Shown: positions 42,188-51,516, counted from the stretch's first letter. The stretch is DNA of 64,000 bases from Leptolyngbyaceae cyanobacterium (GCA_036703985.1 DATNQN010000011.1:1-64000), one strand, 5' to 3'. Numbers and translations are program-made. Notes: generated by a model from the sequence alone, not told the origin.

Positions 42188-44842
42188 CTAAAATTGTTTA
42201 CGAGGTTGCCATTCTTCGATCAAATCGTAGACGATGGGAACGACGATTAAGCTGAGGATAGAAGAAGTTACTAAACCACCTGCGATCGCAATTGCCATTG
42301 GTGCTCGTAATTCCGCACCTGCGCCTAATCCTAAAGCAAGGGGTAACATACCTAATATAGTAGAAACGGTTGTCATCAAGATTGGTCGAAATCGGACTGG
42401 CGCTGCTTTCAGGATGGCATCTGTGCGATTGAACCCGACTTTGCGTAACTGTTTGATGTAATCTACTAGCAAAATGGCGTTTTTGTTGGCTAAGCCGAGT
42501 AAAAACACGAAGCCGATTAAGGATATCATACCAAAATCGCTATTTGTAAATAGTAGTGCCTGGATTGCTCCCACTAATCCTAGCGGTAATGACAAACAAA
42601 TAATTAGGGGATCGATCCAACTTTTGAACAAAAATACTAACACTAGAAAAATGCACAAAGCAGATAAAGTTAAAGTTGTGCCGAAACTGCTAAATACTTC
42701 GTTGCTGCGGGCGGAATCTCCTCCTAAATTTAAAGAAATGTCAGGAGGTACGACATTTTTAGCTTCTGCCAAAATAATATCGGTGGCTTGACCGATGGTG
42801 AGATTTTGGCTGAGGTTAGCATTAAGATAAACGGATCGCTTACCGTCGCGATGTTCGATTTGAAAAGGAGTACCGTCTTCACTCGTTGCACCGGTGATGG
42901 TGATATCGACAAATCCCGATATTCTTTCAATTTTTTGTTGGAGTTTGCGGACAGTTTCGCTTAATGTTTGCAAATTATCGCCTGTTAAGGCAAGTTGCAG
43001 TGGTTTTTGTCCGCCAGTATCGACAAATTGAATATCTTCGACGCTGGTAGTTACGCCTGGTAAAGTAGGTAATTGCTGACGAATTTGGTCTTGGATTTGG
43101 GCGGTGTGAAGTTGGCGATCGTCTTTTAATTTGACATAAATATTGCCTCGATTCGGTTCTCCTTGACGAGAACCTACGACAGTAAAGACTGTTTTTACTT
43201 CTGGCGATCGCAAAACTACTTGTTCTAGTTGTTTTGCAACATCGAGAGATTCTTGTAAAGGATTTGCTTCTTCACCGGCGGAGGATCTCAACCATTCTGG
43301 TAAGTAAGCGATCGCTGATATGGGGGCGCGATAGGTAATATTAAATTCACCGCGATCGAGTTTGGGAATAAAACCTTTGGGAATAAACGGAATTAAAGCT
43401 AAACTTCCCACAAAAATTATCATCGCTAAACTGATGACGATTCCCCGATGTTTGAGCGACCAAGCTAACAGATTTTGATAACCTTGGTTAAAGTTAACCC
43501 AAATTCTATTCTCCCGCAAAGAAGGTTGACCACTATTCGGTTTGAGCCAAAATACGGCTAAAACTGGCGATAAAGTCCGCGCCACTAGCATAGAGGTAAG
43601 CATCGCAGCGGAAACCGTGATGCCGAAAGGTTTGAAAAATTGGCCAATTGTCCCGCTCATTAAGGCAATGGGCAGAAATACGGCGACTGCGGTTAAAGTG
43701 GAGGCAATGACTGGTAATCCCACTTCGTCAGTAGCTAACAGGGCGGCGGTGCGGGGTTTTTCTCCTCGATCGATATGGCGCATGATATTCTCGACATCGA
43801 CGATCGCATCATCGATCACGCTACCGATCACTAATGCTAAAGCTAACAGGGTAATGGTTTCTAGGTTAAATCCGTAAATTGCCATCACGATGAACGTTCC
43901 CAACAGAGATATCGGGATCGCCAAAGCAGAAATTAATGTTGCTCGCCAGTTCCACAAAAATGGGAAAATAACGATCGCAGATAATGCGATCGCTTCTAAT
44001 AAAGCATCGATGGTAGCTTGAGTAGCGGCGCGGATATACTCTGCTTGAGTAGCGGCTAAGATGAATTGCACTTCTGGGAATAAAGACTGCAAGCGGACGA
44101 CTTCTTTTTCCACCGCCGAAACAACTTCTAATGTATTAGCATCCGCTTTTTTGATTACTTGAAAAGCTAGGGCGTCTACCCCACCAAAGCTAACTAACGA
44201 ATCTTGAATAGTAATGAGTGACTGGGAATTACTCTCCTGTTCTCCTTCTGCTTGTGCGCCTAACAGCGAGACTTTCAGTACTCCCGGTAACTCAGCGATC
44301 GAGGGGAGAATTCTTTCTTGCGCGATTTTAGTTAAATCTGCCAGATTTTGAGAAGGGCTTCGGATCGCGTAACTGACGGCGGCTGACTCGTTTAAGTTAA
44401 AGGGAATCACTTTATAAGTTGACCCTTCTGGCAATTTTAGTTGCTGAAGTTTACTTTCTACTTGCGCGGTGGATTTTTCTAAGTTTGTCCCCACCGCAAA
44501 GGATAAACTAATTACACTCTGGTTGGGGTAGCTGGAGGAACGCACTCGATCTAATTTGGGGATAGACTCCAGAGATTGTTCGATCGGCTGAGTAAGCTTT
44601 GCTTCTGTAGCTGTAGCTTCTGCAAACGGTGCGCTGGCATTTACCACCACCACCGGAAAGGTAATATCGGGAAACAGGGCATATTTCAGGGAACTGAAAG
44701 CCAACAACCCTGCTACGATCGCGGCGATCCAAAAACCGAGTGCGATCCGGGGATGCGCGATCGCCAGCCTGGAAATATTGAAGAGTTTTCGTAGGGGTAT
44801 TTTGCGATTTAGCTTTACCATGTTCAAAGAATTAGCCCACAC
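42188..44842 (-). CDS. RND family efflux permease (AcrB-like)
   Basis: An 884-residue RND permease of the HAE/AcrB class. It has an N-terminal membrane helix (ALGFWIAAIVAGLLAFSSLK) and FPDITFPVVVVNASAPFAEA. The central proton-relay helix reads LVIGSVIDDAIVDVENIMRH, and the second membrane bundle includes GFVFLLGLANKNAILLVDY and FRPILMT. It is about 150 residues shorter than typical AcrB, mainly in the periplasmic loops. No membrane-fusion or outer-membrane partner is adjacent. It is not HpnN, which lacks this ACR_tran pattern. Its place next to hpnA suggests lipid export but does not prove it. Met8 (44821) is an alternative start. Confidence 0.85.
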   Translation of the reverse strand: MWANSLNMVKLNRKIPLRKLFNISRLAIAHPRIALGFWIAAIVAGLLAFSSLKYALFPDITFPVVVVNASAPFAEATATEAKLTQPIEQSLESIPKLDRVRSSSYPNQSVISLSFAVGTNLEKSTAQVESKLQQLKLPEGSTYKVIPFNLNESAAVSYAIRSPSQNLADLTKIAQERILPSIAELPGVLKVSLLGAQAEGEQESNSQSLITIQDSLVSFGGVDALAFQVIKKADANTLEVVSAVEKEVVRLQSLFPEVQFILAATQAEYIRAATQATIDALLEAIALSAIVIFPFLWNWRATLISALAIPISLLGTFIVMAIYGFNLETITLLALALVIGSVIDDAIVDVENIMRHIDRGEKPRTAALLATDEVGLPVIASTLTAVAVFLPIALMSGTIGQFFKPFGITVSAAMLTSMLVARTLSPVLAVFWLKPNSGQPSLRENRIWVNFNQGYQNLLAWSLKHRGIVISLAMIIFVGSLALIPFIPKGFIPKLDRGEFNITYRAPISAIAYLPEWLRSSAGEEANPLQESLDVAKQLEQVVLRSPEVKTVFTVVGSRQGEPNRGNIYVKLKDDRQLHTAQIQDQIRQQLPTLPGVTTSVEDIQFVDTGGQKPLQLALTGDNLQTLSETVRKLQQKIERISGFVDITITGATSEDGTPFQIEHRDGKRSVYLNANLSQNLTIGQATDIILAEAKNVVPPDISLNLGGDSARSNEVFSSFGTTLTLSALCIFLVLVFLFKSWIDPLIICLSLPLGLVGAIQALLFTNSDFGMISLIGFVFLLGLANKNAILLVDYIKQLRKVGFNRTDAILKAAPVRFRPILMTTVSTILGMLPLALGLGAGAELRAPMAIAIAGGLVTSSILSLIVVPIVYDLIEEWQPRKQF

Positions 44843-45125
44843 ATCTTAACTTACTTCGTTTTCTGCTTTTTTGATGCCATCTGAGTGACAGTTGATTCCC
44901 TGGTATCTGGAATAATTTAGCGCTAATTAAATATTTTTGACTAGACTATCGCTTATTATATAAAATGACTATCAACCTCTACTGGCAAAATAAAAGAATT
45001 TATTATGACTATCTAAGCCATTCATCATAATTCAGTAACTAAAAGAATTTTTTCTTTTGAATTATGGCTGCTAACTCCTAAAATCTTGCTTGATAAATTT
45101 CCAACTACATACATATTTATCTCCC

Positions 45126-45833
45126 ATGATTGATGCTATCTTGGTTCCGCAAGGAGTAGAGTACAAGGCTGTTTGCCAAGGGTTAAAAAAAATAGAGGCA
45201 TCATCTTCCGCCAATTCGATACCGTCAGTTTTTGCCATCCCGATCGGGGTTAAACCATTAAGTCGATATCTGGAAAATTGGCTAAAATCTGGGGAATTAG
45301 CAAATATAAAGCAGCCAAAGGTGTTGGTAATGGGTTTATGCGGTAGTCTCTCGTCAAAATATCAAGTGGGGGATGTCGTAGTTTACCAAAACTGTATGTA
45401 CGAATCAGATGAAGGTTTGGCGATCGCACAATGCGATATTGCTCTTACAGAACAAATTTTTAACAAACTAAATCCCGCTGTTTATTGTGTCAGTACTTTA
45501 ACTAGCGATCGCCTGATTTATTCAGCTTCCCAAAAACGCCGTTTAGGTGATATTTATGGTGCTGAAGTAGTTGACATGGAAGGATTCGCTGCTGTAAATC
45601 TATTGACTAAAGCAAATATCGCAGTAGCAATCTTAAGAGTAGTTAGCGATGATTGCAAACACAATATCCCCAATCTCACCAGTGCCTTTAGCTCTGATGG
45701 TTCACTCAAACCTTGGCCTTTAGCAATTGCTATGTTGCGAAATCCGATCGGTGCAATTCGCTTAATTTATGGTTCGCTTCGCGGATTGCAAGTATTAGAA
45801 AAAATCTCTACTAAAATCTTGCCACAAGGCTAA
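45126..45833 (+). CDS. hpnG: Hopanoid phosphorylase HpnG
   Basis: A 235-residue member of the nucleoside phosphorylase (PNP/UDP) superfamily. HpnG removes adenine from adenosylhopane to give ribosylhopane, directly after HpnH. Seen: IDAILVPQGVEYKAV at the start, VLVMGLCGSLSSKYQVGD, and the substrate motif AEVVDMEGFAAVNLL followed by ILRVVSDD. I chose ATG 45126; the TTG at 45090 would add 12 residues without a ribosome site. Single gene, divergent from the RND gene and convergent with a membrane protein gene. Confidence 0.82.
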   Translation: MIDAILVPQGVEYKAVCQGLKKIEASSSANSIPSVFAIPIGVKPLSRYLENWLKSGELANIKQPKVLVMGLCGSLSSKYQVGDVVVYQNCMYESDEGLAIAQCDIALTEQIFNKLNPAVYCVSTLTSDRLIYSASQKRRLGDIYGAEVVDMEGFAAVNLLTKANIAVAILRVVSDDCKHNIPNLTSAFSSDGSLKPWPLAIAMLRNPIGAIRLIYGSLRGLQVLEKISTKILPQG

Positions 45834-45903
45834 AAACCGGGGTTATTACAAATAGCTAAACTTGAAAGTTTCAATTTTTCGCGCTCGTTATGTAGGTTCT
45901 CCA

Positions 45904-46021
45904 ATCTTGTTGGGAATGGTACAAGATGTAAGTCTACTAACTTGTTCAATTAAGGTTAAAAATTTTTTAACCTTAAATGGCATTAAATTATTATGGGACA
46001 GGGAGATTTACCATCCCTGTC
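45904..46021. terminator. Three successive hairpins after hpnG
   Basis: Three stem-loops in 118 bases: ATCTTGT/ACAAGAT (45904-45927), a perfect 10-bp stem TAAGGTTAAA/TTTAACCTTA (45951-45975) and GACAGGGA/TCCCTGTC (45997-46021). They lie between convergent genes. The second has T/A-rich flanks on both strands and could end transcription both ways. An open frame across this area is not credible. Confidence 0.5.
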
Positions 46022-46042
46022 TCAATGGTAACAAATCAATTC

Positions 46043-46585
46043 TCATCTTCGCTCGTATTGAGACTCTACAGCTATCATACGTTGCTGAACTATATGTTCA
46101 AACTGGTAAAGATAAGCTGAAATCACCGTCCATACCAACATACCTGGGCCATATAGCTGTCCTTTCCAATTGTAAAACCAGTTCTGGTATTGAGAACCAA
46201 ACAAAGGATAAAACAAAGCTAAAACAGCAACCGTAAGTAAACTGGATATTACGATTACCAACCACCCATACAAACCTTCCCAAACACTCAATAAACTGGG
46301 AAAGAATCCGCTAGTTTGTTCGGTTTCTGGTGAACGAAGACTGGGGAAAAATTTAGCCAAAAATAGGTACAAAAAATGATGTATGAAAGCGATAATAATA
46401 ATCGGCGATAATGCAGCTAAGACGCCAGAAAGTACCCAATGTTCCGGTCTCTGTAAAACCCTAGCTAAAAAGGAACCAAAATCACCAAATATTTTTGAAC
46501 CAGAAGAAATAAAGTGCAGTAAAAGGTAGAGGACGAAAGCATTCATCCACGCACCAGGATAAGGAATCCAGGTAGGCCATTTCAT
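46043..46585 (-). CDS. Conserved membrane protein, unknown function
   Basis: A 180-residue protein with about four membrane helices (AWMNAFVLYLLLHFI, LSPIIIIAFIHHFLYLFLAK, WLVIVISSLLTVAVLALFYP, YGPGMLVWTVISAYLYQF). No recognised family. A His-rich helix end (FIHHF) is the only striking motif. It is on the same strand as hpnB but downstream of it by 86 bases, so hpnB and this gene may be cotranscribed (hpnB first). Confidence 0.65.
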   Translation of the reverse strand: MKWPTWIPYPGAWMNAFVLYLLLHFISSGSKIFGDFGSFLARVLQRPEHWVLSGVLAALSPIIIIAFIHHFLYLFLAKFFPSLRSPETEQTSGFFPSLLSVWEGLYGWLVIVISSLLTVAVLALFYPLFGSQYQNWFYNWKGQLYGPGMLVWTVISAYLYQFEHIVQQRMIAVESQYERR

Positions 46586-46671
46586 AGGTAAAACTCACGA
46601 TCTTTGACCGCTATAATAGCCTCTAAATTTCCAGATTATGTAGGTGAAAATACTAGCGCTTGCTACACTAT

Positions 46672-47853
46672 CTAAGACCGTGTATTAATAGTTACAGGAT
46701 AAACTCTCCCCTTCCAAGCGCCGCCACGTCCCCGCCAGTGACGCCAAGCTGAATCTAGAGTCATCAGCGTGTAGAGAAAAGCAATTACAGGTAAACAAAA
46801 AGACCATAAAAAAGAACGTTTATACAAGTTAATCGTCGGAAAATAAGCAATTGCCATCAGCAACCAAGTGAATAACCCTACTACTGCAATTAACCAATTT
46901 CCCGTTAACGCACCAGCAATTGCGGCAACTGGAGGAACGATATAAACCAATGTCATACCAATTAACGTTCCCAGTAACAAAAATGGGGAATAATTCAATT
47001 GAGTAAAAGCCGTTCGCGCCACCATATCCCAAATACTAGATAAAGTAGAATAAGTTCGCAAACTGCGCGTCTCTTGGGTAAGTCCCAACCAAATTTTACC
47101 TGGAAATTTCACGGCTTTTGCTAAAGAACAATCATCGATTAATGCTTGTTTAACTACTTCGATACCGCCAACTCGATTTAAAGCTTGACGACGAATTAAA
47201 ATGCAACCCCCGGCGGCGGCGGCGGTGGGATTTTTGGGATTGTTTACCCAAGGAAATGGATAAAGTTTTTGAAAGAAAAAGACGAAAGAAGGAATCAATA
47301 ATTTTTCCCAAAAACTTTCACATCGCAAAAGTACCATCAGAGAAACTAAATCTAAATCTTCTTGTTGTGATTTAGTAACTAATTGACGCAAGTTAATGTT
47401 ATGATGTTCGATATCTGCATCGGTTAGTAAAAAATATTCTGGTAGTGGGTTGAGATTTTCCGCGTAACGAATACCTTGTTCCATTGCCCACAGTTTACCA
47501 CTCCAACCCGGTGGCAACGGTTCGCCAAAAATAGCTTTAATTTGCTCGGATTTATTTAATTCTTCAGCAACTTTTTGGGCAATTTTTCCCGTATTGTCGG
47601 TGCTGTTGTCGTCAACTAGGATGATTTGGAAAGCACCGGGGTATACTTGGGTAAGTAGCGATCGCATTGTCGCTGGCAAGACATCAGCTTCATTTCTGGC
47701 GGGAATCACCGCACAAACATATGGCCATTTTTCTAGTTCTGTCTCTTTCACTTCTAAACGTTGGTTGGCTTGCCAAAATTGTCCCCAAAAACATAATAGT
47801 ACCACCCAAATTATTAAAGATAAAATAGCCAATCCCAACCAAATGTAATTCAT
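46672..47853 (-). CDS. hpnB: Hopene-associated glycosyltransferase HpnB
   Basis: A 393-residue membrane-bound family 2 glycosyltransferase. An N-terminal helix (IWLGLAILSLIIWVVLLCFW) precedes the GT-A fold with AVIPARNEADVLP, LVDDNSTDNTG (nucleotide-sugar binding) and the metal motif LTDADIE. Two to three C-terminal helices follow (VYIVPPVAAIAGALTG and onward). The pattern PGWSGKLWAMEQG is characteristic of HpnB. A role in adding the sugar part of hopanoid side chains is inferred from genome context in other bacteria. Likely cotranscribed with the downstream membrane protein gene. Confidence 0.85.
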   Translation of the reverse strand: MNYIWLGLAILSLIIWVVLLCFWGQFWQANQRLEVKETELEKWPYVCAVIPARNEADVLPATMRSLLTQVYPGAFQIILVDDNSTDNTGKIAQKVAEELNKSEQIKAIFGEPLPPGWSGKLWAMEQGIRYAENLNPLPEYFLLTDADIEHHNINLRQLVTKSQQEDLDLVSLMVLLRCESFWEKLLIPSFVFFFQKLYPFPWVNNPKNPTAAAAGGCILIRRQALNRVGGIEVVKQALIDDCSLAKAVKFPGKIWLGLTQETRSLRTYSTLSSIWDMVARTAFTQLNYSPFLLLGTLIGMTLVYIVPPVAAIAGALTGNWLIAVVGLFTWLLMAIAYFPTINLYKRSFLWSFCLPVIAFLYTLMTLDSAWRHWRGRGGAWKGRVYPVTINTRS

Positions 47854-48138
47854 TACACCAATCCAAATGAAATTTGCACAAGAGTTCAGGAGTCTTAATT
47901 CAGAATCCAGAAGGTGTAATAATTTGGGATTCTGGCTATCCAGGTTCCTGAAGCCTTTGTTGATAAAATTTTATAATATTATGACAAATTTAAAATGCGC
48001 TCCAGTAATTAGGGAGCGCAAAATAGCAGGAATATGCTAAATAATATTCAGTTGGTAGCAAACGTGGTAATATGCTTCTACCTAAGTTATTCAACATCAC
48101 CACAAAATAATCGCAATTCCAATGGTAGAAACGAAGAT

Positions 48139-48411
48139 TTAACGGTAGGCTCTGCGATTAATCATATTCCAGATCCAAATCGCCACCAAAGCACCGAGTA
48201 CGGCGACAAATAAACCGGGTATGCTCAGGCTAGTGGCAGCGAGAGTAAATCTTCCCGTTTGTAATAAGGTGGCCAAAGTGCCGCCTACAAAAGCACCGAT
48301 AATACCTAAGATAATTGTACCCAGAATGCCGCCACCTTGATTACCTGGATAGATAGCTTTTGCGATCGCACCAGCAAGTAGACCTAAAATTACCCAAGCA
48401 ATAATATTCAT
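48139..48411 (-). CDS. GlsB/YeaQ/YmgE family membrane protein
   Basis: A 90-residue protein with three Gly-rich membrane helices: IIAWVILGLLAGAIAKAIYP, GILGTIILGIIGAFVGGTLA and LFVAVLGALVAIWIWNMI. This is the YeaQ/YmgE (transglycosylase-associated, GlsB-like) stress-protein family. It is monocistronic, with A+T-rich DNA upstream. These small proteins are often stress-induced; their molecular role is unknown. Confidence 0.9.
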   Translation of the reverse strand: MNIIAWVILGLLAGAIAKAIYPGNQGGGILGTIILGIIGAFVGGTLATLLQTGRFTLAATSLSIPGLFVAVLGALVAIWIWNMINRRAYR

Positions 48412-48604
48412 ACAGTTTACTCCTGGATATATTTCATTATTTAATTTAGCAATCTAACAAAAATTTTTCATCTCTCTAGGGGTATAAATTTATCTCTCTC
48501 TACAATTAACTTAATAAAGCGTTACTTTATTAGTCATGAGGCTATAATTAATCTGATTTTAATATGTATGTATCAATTTATTCGTTTTTCAATTGCCTAA
48601 ATAT

Positions 48605-49086
48605 ATGGTTTTTGGACAAAAATCCAAGCAAAAATATTCTAGCTACATAAATCAAAACAGCTTAATAAAAACGAACAGAACTATTACTAAAAAAGCTGTA
48701 TTACCCATAGCGATAGGCATTATTATTGTTAATTAGGCTTCTAGCGCAATTAGTTATTTTCAGGTAATTTCAGCTTTAAGATCCCAGGCGTTAGAGCAAC
48801 TAGAAAAATACGTACTGGAACGAGGACAAAGAGAAAAAAAGTATCTTTAAACTAGCCGAAGATAATCATACTGTACTTAAACAAGAATTACTAAGAAAAC
48901 TGCAACAAAGCAGCAATCAAGACCCAAAAGATAGGTTTGAGCAATTAGTTATCAGATATCAAGATGGAGTAATTCGGAATCGTCCGGAACGTTTTGATGG
49001 CAAGCGGCAATCGGGTAATTCCGGTGATGCAGTTCTGCAAAATAAAAGGATAGAAACCCAGTTTCTTCAAGAAATCGGGTTTCTGT
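48605..49086 (+). pseudogene. Remnant of a sensor protein N-terminus
   Basis: From ATG 48605 the frame gives a basic N-terminus and a membrane helix (AVLPIAIGIIIVN), then an in-frame TAG, more helix (ASSAISYFQVISALRSQALE), and a stop after REKKYL. A frameshift then restores a frame reading FKLAEDNHTVLKQELLRKLQ and later RNRPERFDGKRQ, ending inside a hairpin repeat at 49083. These motifs resemble the start of cyanobacterial extracellular-sensing signalling proteins. At least one nonsense codon, one frameshift and loss of the whole C-terminal part are visible. Non-functional. Confidence 0.6.
49053..49083. repeat. AAACCCGG palindromic repeat, copy 6 (degenerate)
   Basis: GAAACCCAGTTTCTT/AAGAAATCGGGTTTC; one mismatch in each arm against the family. 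It lies at the broken end of the sensor pseudogene. GAATTCTGA simple repeats follow at about 49100-49160. Confidence 0.65.
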
Positions 49087-49261
49087 GAGAATCAATTCCT
49101 AACTTCTGAATTCAGAATTCTGACTCCTGACTCCTGACTTCTGAATTCTCACTTCTGAAATGTTGCTATCATATGCCAAGATTTGCGGCTGGGTACGCAA
49201 ATAGTACTATTAGTGCTTTATGCTACATCCAGATAAGTCAATTGAGAGTGAACGGTAACTT

Positions 49262-51172
49262 ATGCAAACACAGGACAAAACCAAGCTATCGGGTTTAGAT
49301 GAAGCGATTGCAGCTTCGCAGGACTACTTGCTTTCCATCCAATATCCCGATGGTTACTGGTGGGCAGAGTTAGAATCGAACGTAACGATTACCGCAGAAG
49401 CCGTGTTACTCCACAAAATTTGGGGTACGGACAAGACAAGACCACTGCACAAAGTAGAAACTTATCTGCGGAAAGAACAACGATCGCACGGTGGATGGGA
49501 ACTATTTTACGGCGATGGGGGAGACCTCAGCACGTCTGTCGAAGCTTACATGGCGCTGAGATTGCTGGGGGTATCGAAAGACGACCCCGCGATGATCGCA
49601 GCCCGCGAATTTATATTAAAACGAGGCGGCATTAGCAAATCGCGCATTTTTACCAAAATTCACTTAGCATTAATTGGCTGCTACAACTGGCGGGGCGTTC
49701 CCTCCATTCCACCTTGGATCGTGCTATTGCCAGAATCATTTCCCTTCACCATTTATGAAATGTCCAGTTGGGCACGCAGTAGCACGGTTCCTCTGATTAT
49801 CGTATGCGATCGCAAACCCGTTTTCATCACCGAACCAGCCATCACTTTAGACGAACTTTATACAGAAGGTGCAGACAAAGTACGCTACGAATTACCCCGC
49901 AATTCTGATTGGTCGGATATATTTGTCACATTGGATGATGCCTTCAAACTAGCCGAAAATTTCAACCTAGTACCCTTCCGAGAAGAAGGATTGAAAGCAG
50001 CCGAAAAATGGGTATTAGAACGGCAAGAAGTCACCGGAGATTGGGGCGGCATCATTCCCGCCATGTTAAATTCCCTGTTAGGATTGCGCTGCTTAAATTA
50101 TGATGTAGCAGACCCCATTATCGAAAGAGGATTGCAAGCACTCGATCGCTTCGCCGTTGAAAAAGACGATATTTATTGGGTACAACCTTGCGTTTCTCCA
50201 GTTTGGGATACTGCGTTAGTAATGCGAAGTTTAGTAGATTCTGGCATTGCACCAAATCACCCCGCATTAGTTCGTGGCGGCGAATGGTTGCTGGAAAAAC
50301 AAATACTTGATTACGGAGATTGGGCAGTTAAAAACAAGCAAGGAAAACCAGGCGCTTGGGCATTTGAATTTATCAATCGCTTTTACCCAGATGTCGATGA
50401 TTCGGCAGTAGTAGTGATGGCATTAAATGCAATTAAATTACCCAACGAAGCATTGAAAAATGCCGCCATTGCTAGAACTGTAGATTGGATTGCTACCATG
50501 CAATGTAAAGAAGGCGGTTGGGCAGCTTTCGATTTAGATAACGATCGAAACTGGCTAAATTCTTTGCCTTACGCTGACTTAAAAGCCATGATCGATCCCA
50601 ACACCGCCGATGTTACCGCACGGGTGTTAGAAATGGTAGGGCGAGGCAACTTATCTTTTGACTCTTACCGCCTCAGTCGCGCCCTAGAATATCTGAAAAA
50701 AGAACAAGAACCAGAAGGCTGCTGGTTTGGGCGCTGGGGAGTTAACTATATCTATGGTACGAGTGGTGTTCTCGCTGCCTTGGCGTTAGTTGCACCAGAT
50801 TCTCACCGCAGCAATATCGAACGGGGTGCAGCTTGGCTAGTGAGTTGTCAAAATGCGGATGGAGGATGGGGGGAAACTTGCTTTAGCTACAACGATCCTA
50901 GCTTGAAAGGAAAAGGTGATAGTACGGCTTCTCAAACTGCTTGGGCGTTAATTGGCTTATTAGCGGCGGGTGAAGCAACTGGGAAATTCGCCAAGGAAGC
51001 AATAGACAAGGGAATCAACTATCTTGTGACAACTCAACTCTCAGACGGTACTTGGGATGAGTCATATTTTACTGGTACGGGTTTTCCCTGCCATTTTTAT
51101 CTGAAATATCATCTCTACTTACAACATTTTCCGCTGACAGCCTTGGGGCGTTACCGGGCAATTTTTGGTTAA
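49262..51172 (+). CDS. shc: Squalene-hopene cyclase
   Basis: A 636-residue type II triterpene cyclase that turns squalene into hopene and hopanol, the committed step of hopanoid synthesis. The catalytic acid motif DVDD is at about 377-380 (YPDVDDSAVVVMAL), where bacterial cyclases have it. Several QW motifs are visible, such as QYPDGYWWAELE, QCKEGGWAAFD, QNADGGWGETC and QLSDGTWDESYF. Length matches the family (about 630-650). A peripheral membrane enzyme. The gene is single, with an AAACCCGG-type hairpin downstream. Confidence 0.95.
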   Translation: MQTQDKTKLSGLDEAIAASQDYLLSIQYPDGYWWAELESNVTITAEAVLLHKIWGTDKTRPLHKVETYLRKEQRSHGGWELFYGDGGDLSTSVEAYMALRLLGVSKDDPAMIAAREFILKRGGISKSRIFTKIHLALIGCYNWRGVPSIPPWIVLLPESFPFTIYEMSSWARSSTVPLIIVCDRKPVFITEPAITLDELYTEGADKVRYELPRNSDWSDIFVTLDDAFKLAENFNLVPFREEGLKAAEKWVLERQEVTGDWGGIIPAMLNSLLGLRCLNYDVADPIIERGLQALDRFAVEKDDIYWVQPCVSPVWDTALVMRSLVDSGIAPNHPALVRGGEWLLEKQILDYGDWAVKNKQGKPGAWAFEFINRFYPDVDDSAVVVMALNAIKLPNEALKNAAIARTVDWIATMQCKEGGWAAFDLDNDRNWLNSLPYADLKAMIDPNTADVTARVLEMVGRGNLSFDSYRLSRALEYLKKEQEPEGCWFGRWGVNYIYGTSGVLAALALVAPDSHRSNIERGAAWLVSCQNADGGWGETCFSYNDPSLKGKGDSTASQTAWALIGLLAAGEATGKFAKEAIDKGINYLVTTQLSDGTWDESYFTGTGFPCHFYLKYHLYLQHFPLTALGRYRAIFG

Positions 51173-51191
51173 AAAACCCTTAAAAATGTTG

Positions 51192-51229
51192 AACCGGGTT
51201 TCTTTGGGAAAATTTAAGAAACCCGGTTT
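51192..51229 (+). terminator. AAACCCGG-family hairpin after shc, copy 7
   Basis: AACCGGGTTTCTT and AAGAAACCCGGTT pair around a 12-base loop and are followed by TATTTA. Arms are in the reverse order compared with most copies. It lies 20 bases after the shc stop. Confidence 0.65.
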
Positions 51230-51336
51230 ATTTACAAGAATCATATAGAAGTCAGCGAAGTGTCTAATAGACGAGTTATTTTCGGTTTGTAACTCTCTGA
51301 TGGCTAGATGAACCAATCAGATAGGCAAGAGAACTA

Positions 51337-51516
51337 CTAAGCTGTTTCCATCCAATCAAAGATGCGGTCTAACTGGGATAAGTTAACCAGTCCATATTGC
51401 CAAAGAATCATGGGGATTAGGTTCGGGCATTCTTCGCTATGGCGTTCTGCTAAAGCGATAGAAGCGGATGGGATGGACAATTCTTCTTGTAAAAAGTTAA
51501 TTAATTTGGCTTTCAT
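51337..51516 (-). CDS. DUF2949 small protein
   Basis: A 59-residue acidic protein found on the minus strand. It reads KLINFLQEELSIPSASIALA, then NLIPMILWQYGLVNLSQLDR and IFDWMETA, which matches the pattern of cyanobacterial DUF2949 proteins (helical, ending in LDRIFDW(L/M)E). Start ATG 51516, stop TAG 51337-51339. Function unknown. A CRP-like palindrome lies 108 bases upstream of the start. Confidence 0.8.
   Translation of the reverse strand: MKAKLINFLQEELSIPSASIALAERHSEECPNLIPMILWQYGLVNLSQLDRIFDWMETA

Noticed and set aside
42188-44842. HpnN hopanoid transporter
   Set aside because: The protein has AcrB-type motifs (VIDDAIVDVENI, FRPILMT), while HpnN belongs to another RND branch. Position in the island alone is not enough.
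45862-46236. A 124-codon plus-strand open frame after hpnG
   Set aside because: It starts with TTG, runs through three hairpins and overlaps the 3' part of a better-supported minus-strand membrane protein gene. Composition is not protein-like.
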